The notes: generated from the letters alone by a model not told the origin. DNA of 64,000 nt from Streptomyces griseoluteus (GCA_000717735.1 JOBE01000012.1:1-64000), one strand, 5' to 3'; positions 8,754 to 18,061 are shown, counted from the first letter of the stretch. Made by a program: numbers and translations.

Positions 8754-8812
8754 GGCGGCACTGTGAACGGATACCGGGAAGTAGGGGGAATCGGCCGTGC
8801 TACGTTCGGCTG
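8754..8812. promoter_or_regulatory. Divergent promoter between gamma-lyase and Lrp-type regulator
   Basis: This 59-base divergent spacer is A+T-richer than its surroundings. TACGTT at 8801-8806 ends 6 bases before the regulator ATG, a good -10 for a leaderless message. Lrp-family regulators typically act on such divergent promoters, so an operator is expected here, although I do not see a clean consensus. Confidence 0.55.
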
Positions 8813-9310
8813 ATGGCCGATTCTGTCGTACTGGACGCGGTCGATCTGCACATTCTTCGCCTCCTGCAGAACGACGCCCGGACCACCTACCGTGAGCTCG
8901 CCGCCGAGGTCGGAGTGGCGCCCTCCACCTGCCTCGACCGGGTGGCGCGACTGCGCCGCACCGGTGTGATCCTCGGACACCAGCTACGACTAGATCCGGC
9001 CAAACTCGGCCGTGGCCTCGAAGCGCTCCTTCTCGTCCAGGTCCGTCCGCACCGGCGTGAACTGATCGGTCCGTTCGTGGACCGGATCCGCGCCCTGCCG
9101 GAGTCCCGCGCGCTGTTCCATCTGACGGGACCCGACGACTACCTGGTGCACGTGGCCGTGGCGGACCCCTCCGACCTGCAGCGACTCGTCCTCGACGAGT
9201 TCACCTCGCGCCGGGAGGTGGCCCGCGTCGAGACCCGGCTGATCTTCCAGGAGTGGGAGTGCGGCCCGCTCCTGCCGCCCTCCGCGGGCCCTTCCTTGTC
9301 AGCCGACTGA
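8813..9310 (+). CDS. Lrp/AsnC-family transcriptional regulator
   Basis: This 165-residue regulator has the N-terminal winged helix of the family (LDAVDLHILRLLQNDARTTY, then LAAEVGVAPSTCLDRVARLR, residues 5-60) and a C-terminal amino-acid-sensing domain with the LTGPDDYLVHVAV strand. Lrp-family proteins sense an amino acid and control its metabolism or transport. It is transcribed divergently from the gamma-lyase, so that gene is the likely target and a sulfur amino acid the likely effector. The message appears leaderless. Confidence 0.92.
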   Translation: MADSVVLDAVDLHILRLLQNDARTTYRELAAEVGVAPSTCLDRVARLRRTGVILGHQLRLDPAKLGRGLEALLLVQVRPHRRELIGPFVDRIRALPESRALFHLTGPDDYLVHVAVADPSDLQRLVLDEFTSRREVARVETRLIFQEWECGPLLPPSAGPSLSAD

Positions 9311-9350
9311 GGCCGGACGAGGGTGACGCGGGCCCTCAGGAGACGCCAGG

Positions 9351-11063
9351 ATGACCCGCATGCCAGAGATTTCCAGCAGCCCGCTGCCCCGCCAGGTCGC
9401 CGACGACCACGTCGACGCACTCATCGCCCTCGACCCGATCACCGGTACGTATCTGGGAGTCAAGGAGAGTGCCGGACTGCTGCCGGACTTCTCGCCCGCC
9501 GGCCAGCGGGCCGTGGCCGACCTGGCCCGCCGTACGCTCGCCCGGCTCGACGTGGCGGAGCGCGCCCCGGGCGCGGACAGCGAGGCGGAGCGGCGGTGCG
9601 CCCGGCTGCTGCGGGAGCGCCTGACGGCGGAACTGGCCGTGCACGAGGCCGAGGAGGGCCTGTGCGCGGTCAGCAACATGCGGTCGCCCGCGCACAGCGT
9701 CCGCATCGTCTTCACCGTGATGCCGACGGAGACCGAGGAGGACTGGACGGCGGTCGCCGCACGGCTGCGGGCGGTCCCGGCGGCCCTGGAGGGCTACCGC
9801 GCGTCGCTCACCCTCGGCCTGGAGCGCAAGCTGTTCGCCGGGCCTCGCCCCACCGCGACCTTCGTCGACCAGCTCACCGAATGGGCCGGCGCGGAGAGCG
9901 GAGGGCCGGGCTGGTTCGAGGAGTTCGCCGCCGCGGGGCCCGACACCCTGCCCGAGAAGCTGCGCACCGAACTGGCGGAGGCGGGCCGGGAGGCCACCGG
10001 ATCCGTCACGGCGCTGCGGGACTGGATGCGGGACGTGTACGCCCCTGCCGTCGCCGACGCCCCGAACACGGTCGGCCGCGAGCGCTACCAGCGCTGGACC
10101 CGCTTCTTCAACGGCACCGATCTGGACCTCGACCAGGCGTACGCCTACGGCTGGACCGAGTACCACCGGCTGCTCGGCGAGATGCGCACCGAGGCCGAGC
10201 GGATCCTGCCGGGCGCCGACCCCTGGGAGGCGCTCGCCCACCTCGACGAGCACGGCACGCACATCGAGGGCGTCGAGGAGGTCAGGGTCTGGCTCCAGGA
10301 GCTGATGGACGAGGCCATCGAGGCCCTCGACGGCACCCACTTCGAACTGGCCGGCCGGGTGCGCCGGGTGGAGTCCCGGATCGCCCCGCCGGGCGGCGCC
10401 GCGGCGCCGTACTACACCGGCCCGTCCGAGGACTTCGCGCGCCCCGGCCGGACCTGGCTGCCGGTGGACGGCACGACCCGTTTCCCGGTGTACGACCTGG
10501 TGTCGACCTGGTACCACGAGGGTGTTCCCGGCCATCACCTCCAGATGGCCCAGTGGGTGCACGTCGCCGACCGGCTCTCCCGCTACCAGGCGACCATCGG
10601 CAAGATCAGCGCCAACATGGAGGGCTGGGCGCTCTACGCGGAGCGCCTGATGGACGAACTCGGCTTCCTGCCCGACGCCGAGCGGCGCCTCGGTTACCTG
10701 GACGGCCAGATGATGCGCGCCTGCCGGGTGATCGTGGACATCGGCATGCACCTGGGCCTGGAGATCCCGGCGGAGTCGCCGTTCCACCCGGGCGAGCGGT
10801 GGACGCCGGAGCTCGCGCAGGAGTTCTTCCAGCGGCACAGCAGCCGTCCGCCGTCCTTCGTCGAGAGCGAGATGACCCGCTACCTGTCGATGCCGGGCCA
10901 GGCGATCGGCTACAAGCTGGGCGAGCGTGCCTGGCTGCTCGGCCGCACCAAGGCGCGGGCGGCGCACGGCGACGCCTTCGACGCGAAGGCCTGGCACATG
11001 GCGGCGCTCTCGCAGGGCCCGCTGGGCCTCGACGACCTCGTGGAGGAGCTCGCCCGCCTCTGA
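9351..11063 (+). CDS. DUF885-family putative zinc peptidase
   Basis: This 570-residue soluble protein carries the DUF885 signature YHEGVPGHHLQ at about residue 388, a HExxPGHH metal-binding motif similar to gluzincin peptidases. The C-terminal ESEMTRYLSMPGQAIGYKLG block is also characteristic. DUF885 proteins are predicted metallopeptidases; their natural substrates are unknown. AGGAG at 9338-9342 with an 8-base spacer supports the start at 9351. No signal peptide is seen, so it acts in the cytoplasm. The gene follows the first Lrp-type regulator by 40 bases and may be co-transcribed with it. Confidence 0.88.
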   Translation: MTRMPEISSSPLPRQVADDHVDALIALDPITGTYLGVKESAGLLPDFSPAGQRAVADLARRTLARLDVAERAPGADSEAERRCARLLRERLTAELAVHEAEEGLCAVSNMRSPAHSVRIVFTVMPTETEEDWTAVAARLRAVPAALEGYRASLTLGLERKLFAGPRPTATFVDQLTEWAGAESGGPGWFEEFAAAGPDTLPEKLRTELAEAGREATGSVTALRDWMRDVYAPAVADAPNTVGRERYQRWTRFFNGTDLDLDQAYAYGWTEYHRLLGEMRTEAERILPGADPWEALAHLDEHGTHIEGVEEVRVWLQELMDEAIEALDGTHFELAGRVRRVESRIAPPGGAAAPYYTGPSEDFARPGRTWLPVDGTTRFPVYDLVSTWYHEGVPGHHLQMAQWVHVADRLSRYQATIGKISANMEGWALYAERLMDELGFLPDAERRLGYLDGQMMRACRVIVDIGMHLGLEIPAESPFHPGERWTPELAQEFFQRHSSRPPSFVESEMTRYLSMPGQAIGYKLGERAWLLGRTKARAAHGDAFDAKAWHMAALSQGPLGLDDLVEELARL

Positions 11064-11088
11064 GACGGGCCACCAGGGCACCCTCGGC

Positions 11089-11128
11089 GGGATTCCCCGG
11101 TCGATCACTTGATCGACCGGGGAATCCC
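11089..11128. promoter_or_regulatory. Perfect 19-base inverted repeat, operator or terminator
   Basis: GGGATTCCCCGGTCGATCA (11089-11107) is repeated exactly as its reverse complement at 11110-11128, with only two bases between the arms. It lies 25 bases after the DUF885 stop and 16 bases before the start of the next Lrp-type gene. It could form a very strong hairpin, but a 2-base loop is poor for a terminator and no T-run follows. A symmetric operator for the adjacent regulator, or a dual-purpose element, is equally likely. Confidence 0.75.
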
Positions 11129-11144
11129 CTGCTACTCCTCGTCC

Positions 11145-11594
11145 ATGACCACCGACTACACCCCCGACGCCACCGACTGGCGCATCATCGAGGCCCTCCA
11201 GTCCGAGGGCCGCGCCAGCTTCGCCGAGCTCGCCCGTACCGTGTCGATGTCGCCGTCCGCGGTGACCGAGCGGGTGCGGCGCCTGGAGGAGGCCGGGGTG
11301 ATCACCGGGTACACGGCGATCGTCGACCAGGACCGGCTGGGCCTGCCCATCCTCGCCTTCGTACGGCTGCGCTACCCGCACGGCAACTACAAGCCGTTCC
11401 ACGACCTGATCGACACGACGCCGGAGGTCCTGGAGGCGCACCACGTCACCGGCGACGACTGCTTCGTCCTCAAGGTCGCCGCCCGTTCCATGCGGCACCT
11501 GGAGGAGATCACCGGGAAGATCTCCACGCTCGGCGCGGTGACCACCAGCGTCGTCTACTCCTCGCCGCTGCCCCGGCGTTCGCTCAGCCGCTGA
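11145..11594 (+). CDS. Lrp/AsnC-family transcriptional regulator, second copy
   Basis: This 149-residue regulator has an N-terminal winged helix (DWRIIEALQSEGRASFAELA, then VSMSPSAVTERVRRLEEAG) and an Lrp-type ligand domain (HHVTGDDCFVLKVAARSM). The start at 11145 is preferred to the in-frame ATG at 11109, which lies inside the palindrome. The 40-base palindrome just upstream probably mediates its own control. The neighbouring genes (a DUF885 protein upstream, sbcC convergent downstream) do not reveal a target. Confidence 0.9.
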   Translation: MTTDYTPDATDWRIIEALQSEGRASFAELARTVSMSPSAVTERVRRLEEAGVITGYTAIVDQDRLGLPILAFVRLRYPHGNYKPFHDLIDTTPEVLEAHHVTGDDCFVLKVAARSMRHLEEITGKISTLGAVTTSVVYSSPLPRRSLSR

Positions 11595-11660
11595 GGTCAG
11601 CCGCTGGAAGTCCACAGGTGGGAGTCAGCCGCTGGGAGTCCCGGTGGGAGTCAGCCGCTG
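11584..11660. repeat. Tandem repeat containing four TCAGCCGCTG copies
   Basis: TCAGCCGCTG occurs at 11584, 11597, 11625 and 11651, embedded in imperfect 26-28-base units (core GTCAGCCGCTGGGAGTCC). The first copy is the 3' end of the Lrp-type gene and the last covers the stop codon of the convergent sbcC gene. The array therefore fills the whole convergent junction, and looks like a slippage or replication duplication of a gene end. Confidence 0.8.
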
Positions 11661-14600
11661 AGCGCGTCCGCGCCGGTGCGCAGTCGCACCGCCGACCCGT
11701 GCCGCGCCTTGACGACCTCCAGCTGGGCCGGGATGCGCCGGCGCAGATCGCCGACGTGGCTGACGATGCCGACGCTGCGGTCGCGCTCGCGCAGCGAGTC
11801 CAGGACGTCGAGGACCTCGTCGAGCGTCTGCTCGTCGAGGCTGCCGAAGCCCTCGTCGATGAACAGGGTGTCGAGCCGTACGCCGCCCGCCTCGTCCGTG
11901 ACGACGTCGGCGAGGCCGAGGGCGAGCGCGAGCGAGACGAAGAAGGTCTCGCCGCCGGAGAGGGTGGCGGTGTCGCGCTCGCTGCCGGTCCAGGCGTCGA
12001 CGACGTGCAGACCGAGCCCGGCCCGCTTGCCGCCGGAGCGCGCGTCGGAGTGGACGAGGGTGTAGCGGCCCGAGGACATCCGCTGGAGGCGGGCGGTCGC
12101 GGCGGCGGCGACCTGTTCGAGGCGCGCCGCGAGGACGTACGACTCCAGGCGCATCCGGCGCTCGTTCTCGGCGGAGGTGCCGGCGGTGAGGGCGGCGAGG
12201 CGGGCCACCCGGTCGTACTCCTCGCGGAGCGGACCCAGTCGGCGCACCTCGGTCACTGCCTGCCGGGACAGGGCGGCGAGGTCGGTCGCGCGTTCCCGGG
12301 CGGCGGCCAGGACGGAGGCGGCCTCGCGGAGGGCGCGTTCGGCCGCCGTGTGGGCGGCCGCTGCGGCGGCGGGGTCGGCGGGCGGGAGCGCGGCGGCGGC
12401 CGCGGTTCCGGGCTCGGCGAGCCGGTCGGCCACGGCGGCGGACTCGGCCTGCCAGGCGTCCACGCTGTGCTGGTGGTCCCGGCGTTCGCTCTCGCGGAGG
12501 AGCGCGGCGGCGGCCTCGGCCGGGGTGGCGAAACCCGCGCGGTAGGCGGCGTCGGCGAGCCGGTCGTCGGCCTCCTTCAGGCGCTGGGCGGCGAGTTCGG
12601 CGGAGCGTACGGCGCCGTTGGCGTCGACCAGGAGGGCGATCCGCCGTTCCAGGCGGGTGGCGTGCTCGGCCACGCTGGCGAACGCACCGCGGCCCCGGGC
12701 GACTTCCTCGTCGAGCGCGACCTGTTCCCGGTCGAGGGCCTCGCGCCGGGAGGTGCGCGCGGCGACCCGCCGCTCGGCCTCGCGCTGGGCGCCGACGCGC
12801 TCCTCGTGCTCCCGCTCGGCCCGCGCGAGGGCCTCCCGCGCGCTGTGGGTCTGCCCTGCGAGGGCGTGGGCCTCGGCGTGGAGTCGGGCCAACTCCGCTA
12901 CTTCGTGGGTGAGTTCCAGCACGGAGGGCTCGTCCGTGGGGCCTTCCGCGGCCGTGCCCGCGCGGACCTCGGCGCGGGCCGTGGACCAGGACTCGCGGGT
13001 GACGGCCAGTTCGCGTTCGGCGGCCGTACGGGTCTCCTCCGCGCGGGTGTAGGCCGCGTAGGCCGCGTCCTCGGTGGCCCGGTCGACGTGGTCGGCGGTG
13101 GTGCGGGCGGGGGCCGGGTGGTCGGTCGAGCCGCAGACCTGGCAGGGGTCGCCCGCGCTGAGGGTGACCGCGAGTTCGGCGGCGATTCCCTCAAGACGGC
13201 GGGACTTGACGTCGAGCCAGCTCTCGTGGGCGGTGTTCCGCCGCTCGCGGGCGTCCGCGAGGCGCGCCTCGGCCGCCTCGGTGTCGAGGGCGAGGGCGTC
13301 ACGGCGGCGTGCCGCCGCGAGCCGGCGGCGGGCGGGCTCCAGGCGGCCCGCGAGGTGTTCGGCGCGGGCAGCGGCGTCCCTGGCGGCCTCGACGCGCTCG
13401 GTGAGCGCGGCCCGGCGCGGTTCCCAGCCGGCGAGCCAGTCGGCCGCGTCACGCAGGACGTCGTCGTCGGCGCGCGCCTCGCGCGCGAGGACGGCACGCT
13501 CCTCGGTGAGCACGGCGGCGCGATGCTCGGCACGGCGGGCCGCCTCAAGGCCGCCGAGTTCCTCTCGGTACCGGTGTTCGCGGGTGGAGAGCTGTTCGGC
13601 CCCGGCGTCGGCGAGGTCGGGGGGCAGCAGGGCGCGGGCGCGTTCCCGGGCGGCGTGCGCGGCGGCGTGCTCGCGCTCGGCGTCCTGGCGCAGTCCGAGC
13701 GCGGGCGCCACCCGGTCCGCCTTGAGGCTGCGGTCGAGAGCGGCCTGCAGCCGGTCGCGCTCGGGGGCGCGGGCGTCGAGCCGCTCGCGGCGCAGGAGCG
13801 CGTCGGCGTGCCGGGCCTGGCGGGCGGCGAGGTCGTTCTCGGCGTCGAGGGAGGCGCGGGCGGCGCCCTGCCGGGCCTCGGCGGCGTCGATCCGTACGCG
13901 CGCGATGTCGAGGACCTCTCGCGCCTCCGTACGGGCGACGGCGGCCCAGGTCAGGACCTCCTCGGCGAGCCCGGGATCGCCGGGCCTGCCCTCGACGGAG
14001 GTACGGGCGACGCCGAGGCCTCCGGCGGCCTGGCCCATCCGGTGGGCGAGGGCGAGGAGCCGCTCGTCCCCCTCCTCGACCTGCTGTTGCGCGGTGCGCC
14101 GGAGTTCGGCGAGGCGTTCCTCGACGGCGGCGAAGCGGCGGGTGTCGAAGAGGCGGCCGAGGAGCCTGCCCCGGGCCTCGGCGTCGGCCCGCAGGAAGCG
14201 GGCGAAGTCGCCCTGCGGGAGGAGGACGACCTGGCAGAACTGCTCGCGGCTCATGCCGACGAGCTGGGTGATCTCCTCGCCCGTCTCCTGGTGGGAGCGG
14301 CTGAGGCCGGCCCAGGTACCGGTGGCGGCGTCGTACTCGCGCAGCCAGGTCTGTGCCTTCTCGGTGGTGAAGCCGCCGCCGCGCTTCTTGGGGCGCTGCT
14401 GGGCGGGGCGCCGGGTGATCTCCAGGCGCCGCTCCCCCACGGTCAGGTCGAGGACGACCTCGGTGGTGGTGCCGACGGGGGCGTGATCGCTGCGCAGGGA
14501 GGCGCCGGGGGTCTGGCGGACGCCGGGCACGCTCCCGTACAGGGCGAAGCAGACGGCGTCGAGGACGGAGGTCTTGCCGGCGCCGGTCGGTCCGTGGAGG

Positions 14601-14695
14601 AGGAAGAGTCCGGCGGTGGACAGGGCGTCGAAGTCGACGGTCTGCGTGCCGCCGAAGGGGCCGAAGGCGGTGATCTCCAGGCGGTGCAGCCTCAC
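11651..14695 (-). CDS. sbcC: Exonuclease subunit SbcC (Rad50-like ATPase)
   Basis: This 1014-residue SMC-type ATPase works with SbcD to cut DNA hairpins and process double-strand ends. The Walker A motif GPTGAGKT is at residues 35-42, the CQVC zinc hook that joins two coiled coils is near residue 518, the ABC signature TLSGGETFF near 910, and Walker B LFIDEGFGSLD follows. Long coiled coils rich in Ala, Arg and Glu flank the hook. The GTG start at 14695 overlaps the sbcD stop as GTGA, so sbcD and sbcC form a coupled operon. Length and motif order are normal for actinobacterial SbcC. Confidence 0.96.
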   Translation of the reverse strand: MRLHRLEITAFGPFGGTQTVDFDALSTAGLFLLHGPTGAGKTSVLDAVCFALYGSVPGVRQTPGASLRSDHAPVGTTTEVVLDLTVGERRLEITRRPAQQRPKKRGGGFTTEKAQTWLREYDAATGTWAGLSRSHQETGEEITQLVGMSREQFCQVVLLPQGDFARFLRADAEARGRLLGRLFDTRRFAAVEERLAELRRTAQQQVEEGDERLLALAHRMGQAAGGLGVARTSVEGRPGDPGLAEEVLTWAAVARTEAREVLDIARVRIDAAEARQGAARASLDAENDLAARQARHADALLRRERLDARAPERDRLQAALDRSLKADRVAPALGLRQDAEREHAAAHAARERARALLPPDLADAGAEQLSTREHRYREELGGLEAARRAEHRAAVLTEERAVLAREARADDDVLRDAADWLAGWEPRRAALTERVEAARDAAARAEHLAGRLEPARRRLAAARRRDALALDTEAAEARLADARERRNTAHESWLDVKSRRLEGIAAELAVTLSAGDPCQVCGSTDHPAPARTTADHVDRATEDAAYAAYTRAEETRTAAERELAVTRESWSTARAEVRAGTAAEGPTDEPSVLELTHEVAELARLHAEAHALAGQTHSAREALARAEREHEERVGAQREAERRVAARTSRREALDREQVALDEEVARGRGAFASVAEHATRLERRIALLVDANGAVRSAELAAQRLKEADDRLADAAYRAGFATPAEAAAALLRESERRDHQHSVDAWQAESAAVADRLAEPGTAAAAALPPADPAAAAAAHTAAERALREAASVLAAARERATDLAALSRQAVTEVRRLGPLREEYDRVARLAALTAGTSAENERRMRLESYVLAARLEQVAAAATARLQRMSSGRYTLVHSDARSGGKRAGLGLHVVDAWTGSERDTATLSGGETFFVSLALALGLADVVTDEAGGVRLDTLFIDEGFGSLDEQTLDEVLDVLDSLRERDRSVGIVSHVGDLRRRIPAQLEVVKARHGSAVRLRTGADALSG

Positions 14696-15861
14696 CGGCC
14701 CACCTCCCGCTCGGCCGTGTCGACGCGTACGTCGTCGAAGGCGCCGTACAGGACCGTCCGCTCGGGCCCGTCGAGGGTGGCTCCGCCGCGTACGTGGGCC
14801 ACGAAGTCCTCCGCGATCTGCTGGTCGGTGCGGTCCCGGAGCCGCTGGGCGTAGGAGGCGCCGGTGTCGCTCCCGGTCCGCTCGGGGTCGAAGACCAGGT
14901 TCAGGGTGTGCGGGAAGCGTGCGGTGAGCCGGGCCATCGGCTCGGCGGGGCGCGCCGGGTCGGTGAGCGTGGCCTCGACCCAGGACTGTTCGTGGGGGGT
15001 GAGCGCCGGGTCGTCGAGGAGGTCGTCGAGCCGTCCTCTGATCCGGGCGAGGGGCCGCGGGACGGGGCAGTCGAGCCGTTCCGCGGTGTCGACGGCGCCG
15101 TCGGGGCCCAGGTCGATCAGCCACATCGTCTTGCGGTGGTCGGCCTCGGAGAAGGAGTACGCGAGGGGCGAGCCGGAGTAGCGCACGCGCGGCGCGAGGG
15201 TCTGGCTGCCGTGCAGGTGGCCGAGGGCGACGTAGTCGACGCCGTCGAAGATCCCGGTGGGGACGGCGGCGACACCGCCGACGGTGATGTCCCGCTCGCT
15301 GTCGCTGGGCGCGCCGCCGGCGACGAAGGCGTGGGCGAGGACGACGGACCGGGTGCCGGCGGGCCGGCGGGCGAGGTCGGCGCGCACCCGGTCCATGGCG
15401 GCGGTGAGCACGGCCTCGTGGCCGGCCTTCGCGGCGCCGAGCTGGTCCCGGACGAGGGCGGGTTCCAGGTAGGGCAGGCCGTAGAGGGCGACCTCGCCGT
15501 GGGCGTCGGTGAGGACGACGGGGGTGCCGATGCCCGCGGGGTCGGTACGGAGGTGGATGCCGGCCCGCTCGATGAGTCCGGCGCCGACGCCGAGGCGGCG
15601 GGCCGAGTCGTGGTTGCCGGAGATCATGACGGTGGGCACGCCGGCGTCGGCGAGGCGGTGCAGCGCGGTGTCGAACAGCTCGACGGCGGGCAGCGGGGGG
15701 ACGGCCCGGTCGTAGACGTCACCGGCGACGAGGACGGCGTCCACACGGTGTTCGTGGACGGTGGCCACCAGGTGTTCGAGGAAGGCGGCCTGGGCGTCGA
15801 GGAGGCCGACGCGGTGGAAGGACCGGCCGAGATGCCAGTCCGAGGTGTGCAGGAGCCTCAC
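14692..15861 (-). CDS. sbcD: Exonuclease subunit SbcD (Mre11-like nuclease)
   Basis: This 389-residue calcineurin-like phosphoesterase is the nuclease subunit of SbcCD. Metal-binding motifs are present in order: HTSDWHLG near the N-terminus, AGDVYDR, SGNHDS, then LAHAFVAGG and LGHLHGSQ. It starts with ATG at 15861 (MRLLHTSDWH, the canonical beginning) and is the first gene of the sbcDC operon. The 181 bases upstream hold no gene and should contain the promoter. Confidence 0.96.
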   Translation of the reverse strand: MRLLHTSDWHLGRSFHRVGLLDAQAAFLEHLVATVHEHRVDAVLVAGDVYDRAVPPLPAVELFDTALHRLADAGVPTVMISGNHDSARRLGVGAGLIERAGIHLRTDPAGIGTPVVLTDAHGEVALYGLPYLEPALVRDQLGAAKAGHEAVLTAAMDRVRADLARRPAGTRSVVLAHAFVAGGAPSDSERDITVGGVAAVPTGIFDGVDYVALGHLHGSQTLAPRVRYSGSPLAYSFSEADHRKTMWLIDLGPDGAVDTAERLDCPVPRPLARIRGRLDDLLDDPALTPHEQSWVEATLTDPARPAEPMARLTARFPHTLNLVFDPERTGSDTGASYAQRLRDRTDQQIAEDFVAHVRGGATLDGPERTVLYGAFDDVRVDTAEREVGR

Positions 15862-16042
15862 GATGCCGTCCCACCCCGCATGTGCGCCGCTCCTCGCCGC
15901 CGGTTCCCGTCGTGTGCGGCCTCCACGCTATCCCGCCGGGGGGCGTGGTAGGGGCCGTACGGGTTCCACGGCCCGGGCACGGGCGGTCAGGCCTCGGGCG
16001 CCGGGCGGTCGGGCGCCGGGGCGGGGTGTCGGGCGTCACGCC

Positions 16043-16669
16043 TCACGCGTCGCCGTACGCCTCGCCGCCCGGTTCGAACGCGGCCGTGCCCGCCGTGGCG
16101 TCGGCCAGCCAGGCGCGGAAGGCGGGGACGTCCGAGTCCGGGAGGCCGATCTCGATCGTGACGGCGTCGCTGTAGCGCACGTCACGGACGGCGCGGCCGG
16201 TCGCCCGCAGGTCGTTCTCCAGCTTGCCCGCCCGCTGGTGGTCGACGGTCACGGTGGCGAGCCGGAAGCGCTGCCGGGTCACCGTGCCGAGCGCGTCGAG
16301 CGCCTCGCCGACCACACCGCCGTACGCGCGGATGAGGCCGCCCGCACCGAGCTTCACGCCGCCGTAGTAGCGGGTGACGACGGCGGCGACGTACCGCATC
16401 TCACGGCGCAGCAGCATCTGCAGCATCGGGACGCCCGCCGTGCCGCCGGGTTCGCCGTCGTCGCTCGCCCGCTGGACGGAGGCGTCGGCGCCGATGACGT
16501 ACGCGAAGCAGTTGTGGGTGGCGGTCGGGTGCTCCCGGCGGACGCGCGCGACGAACTCCTGCGCCTCCCGCTCGTCGGCGACGGGCGCGAGCGTGCAGAG
16601 GAAGCGCGAGCGGTTGATCTCCGTCTCGTGCACACCCTCGCGGGCCGGCGTTCGGTACTGCTCCTGCAT
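16043..16669 (-). CDS. YigZ/IMPACT (UPF0029) family protein
   Basis: This 208-residue protein has the UPF0029 signature ASDDGEPGGTAGVPML together with TRYYGGVKLGAGGLIRAYGG, both diagnostic of the YigZ/IMPACT family. The eukaryotic member IMPACT modulates the translational stress kinase GCN2; the bacterial role is uncertain, with a nucleic-acid or ribosome-related function suspected. It lies just downstream of, and on the same strand as, the PucR-type regulator (9 bases between them), so they may be co-transcribed. Confidence 0.9.
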   Translation of the reverse strand: MQEQYRTPAREGVHETEINRSRFLCTLAPVADEREAQEFVARVRREHPTATHNCFAYVIGADASVQRASDDGEPGGTAGVPMLQMLLRREMRYVAAVVTRYYGGVKLGAGGLIRAYGGVVGEALDALGTVTRQRFRLATVTVDHQRAGKLENDLRATGRAVRDVRYSDAVTIEIGLPDSDVPAFRAWLADATAGTAAFEPGGEAYGDA

Positions 16670-16678
16670 CAGGCCAGC

Positions 16679-18061
16679 CTACGTTCCCTCCGCCTCGCGC
16701 TCCCCGGCGGCCGGTTCCGCCACGTTCGTGAGCCCGGCGTAAGGGAGCGCGCGCAGGGCCAGGGCCCAGCCGAGGCGCGCCTCGCCCGACTCGCTGGAGC
16801 GGCCGGTGAGCTCGGCGATGCGGCCGATGCGGTTGAGGACGGTGTTGCGGTGGCAGTAGAGCTGCTCGGCGGCCCGGGAGGCCGAACAGCCGTGGTCCAG
16901 CCAGACCCGGAGCGTGGTGAGGAGCGCGGCCCGTTCCCCGCCGGTCGCGAGCACAGGACCGAGGTGGACGGTGACGATCCGCTCGGCGATGTCGGTGCGC
17001 CCGCTGAGCAGCACCTGCGCGAGCCGGTCGTCGAACACGGCGACCTCGCCGCTGCCCGCCCGGAGGGTGCGGAGGGTCTGCTCGGCGAGCCGAAAGGCGC
17101 GCCCGGCCTGGGAGAGGCGTTCGAACTCCGGGGAGATCCCGGCGGTTGCCCCGGTCCGCTCGCGCAGGGCGGCGAGGAGCGCCCGCGTGGCGGCATCGTC
17201 CCCCCGCCCTGGGGCGGTGGGCCGTCCGGCGGGCGCGTCGCGGCGGGGCAGCCGGACGATGCCGGCGTACCGGCCCGACCGGGGCCGCCAGAACGACCAC
17301 ATGCCCTGGGCCTCCAGGACGGGCGAGGGGTGCGGCGGCGCGGCCGGGTCCTGGGCCGCGACCACGACGACGTACCGGTCGACCGCGGGGACGCCGAGCG
17401 CGGCGGCGGCGGCCGAGGCGACGGCGGGGTCGTCGGCGCGGCCGTCGAGCAGCGCCTCGAAGAGGGCGACGCGCCGGGTGTCCTGGCGGCTCTGGAGTTC
17501 CAGCTGGGCGATCCGGTACGCGTCGGCCATCGCGACCGAGTAGCGGTCGATGGTCTCCCAGACGCCGCTCGCCATGTCCAGTTCGACGTCCCGGCTGTCG
17601 GACTCCCGCCCGGCCCGTACCCGGAGGTGCTCGGCCATGACCTGCCAGAGCACCCGGCCGCCGCGCCGGTAGGCCTGGAGCACGGTGTCGAGAGGCACGC
17701 CCTGCTCCGCACGGCGGCGGCCGGTCTCGCGGGCGGCCCACTCGAAGTCACCGCCGGTCGCTTCGAGGCCGCCGAAGTCCTCCAGGGCGCGCAGCAGGTT
17801 GTCGCGGCAGATCTCCCAGAGGTCGTCGCGGGTGACGGGGGCGCCGGAGGCGTACGTACCGGAGTGGGCGCGGATGTCGTCGACGGCGCGGTCGGTGAGC
17901 CGGTCGATGTCGGCGAGCATCGTCGTGGCGAGGGAGCGGCGGAGCGCGCCGGCGCCGCTCAGGGGGGTGTGCGTCCGCCCGCCCGCTCCGCTCCTGGAGG
18001 TGCGGCTCGCGCCGGAGCGCGCCCCCGCGGGCTCACCGGGCGCCGCCGGGTAGCGCGTCAT
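16679..18061 (-). CDS. PucR-type helix-turn-helix regulator
   Basis: This 460-residue protein ends in the PucR C-terminal HTH (GCSASRAAEQLYCHRNTVLN, then RIGRIAELTG). The middle contains a GGDEF-like regulator segment typical of this class. The start at 18061 (MTRYPAAP) is chosen because an upstream extension would be Pro/Arg junk spanning a short DNA repeat. PucR-type proteins often control catabolic or morphological genes. The acyl-CoA ligase gene diverges from it and is the natural candidate target. Confidence 0.85.
   Translation of the reverse strand: MTRYPAAPGEPAGARSGASRTSRSGAGGRTHTPLSGAGALRRSLATTMLADIDRLTDRAVDDIRAHSGTYASGAPVTRDDLWEICRDNLLRALEDFGGLEATGGDFEWAARETGRRRAEQGVPLDTVLQAYRRGGRVLWQVMAEHLRVRAGRESDSRDVELDMASGVWETIDRYSVAMADAYRIAQLELQSRQDTRRVALFEALLDGRADDPAVASAAAAALGVPAVDRYVVVVAAQDPAAPPHPSPVLEAQGMWSFWRPRSGRYAGIVRLPRRDAPAGRPTAPGRGDDAATRALLAALRERTGATAGISPEFERLSQAGRAFRLAEQTLRTLRAGSGEVAVFDDRLAQVLLSGRTDIAERIVTVHLGPVLATGGERAALLTTLRVWLDHGCSASRAAEQLYCHRNTVLNRIGRIAELTGRSSESGEARLGWALALRALPYAGLTNVAEPAAGEREAEGT

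Noticed and set aside
9323..14854. Plus-strand open frame of 1843 codons
   Set aside because: It is the antisense or alternate frame of DUF885, the Lrp-type gene and sbcC together. It has Gly/Arg-rich composition, no family match and no ribosome-binding site.
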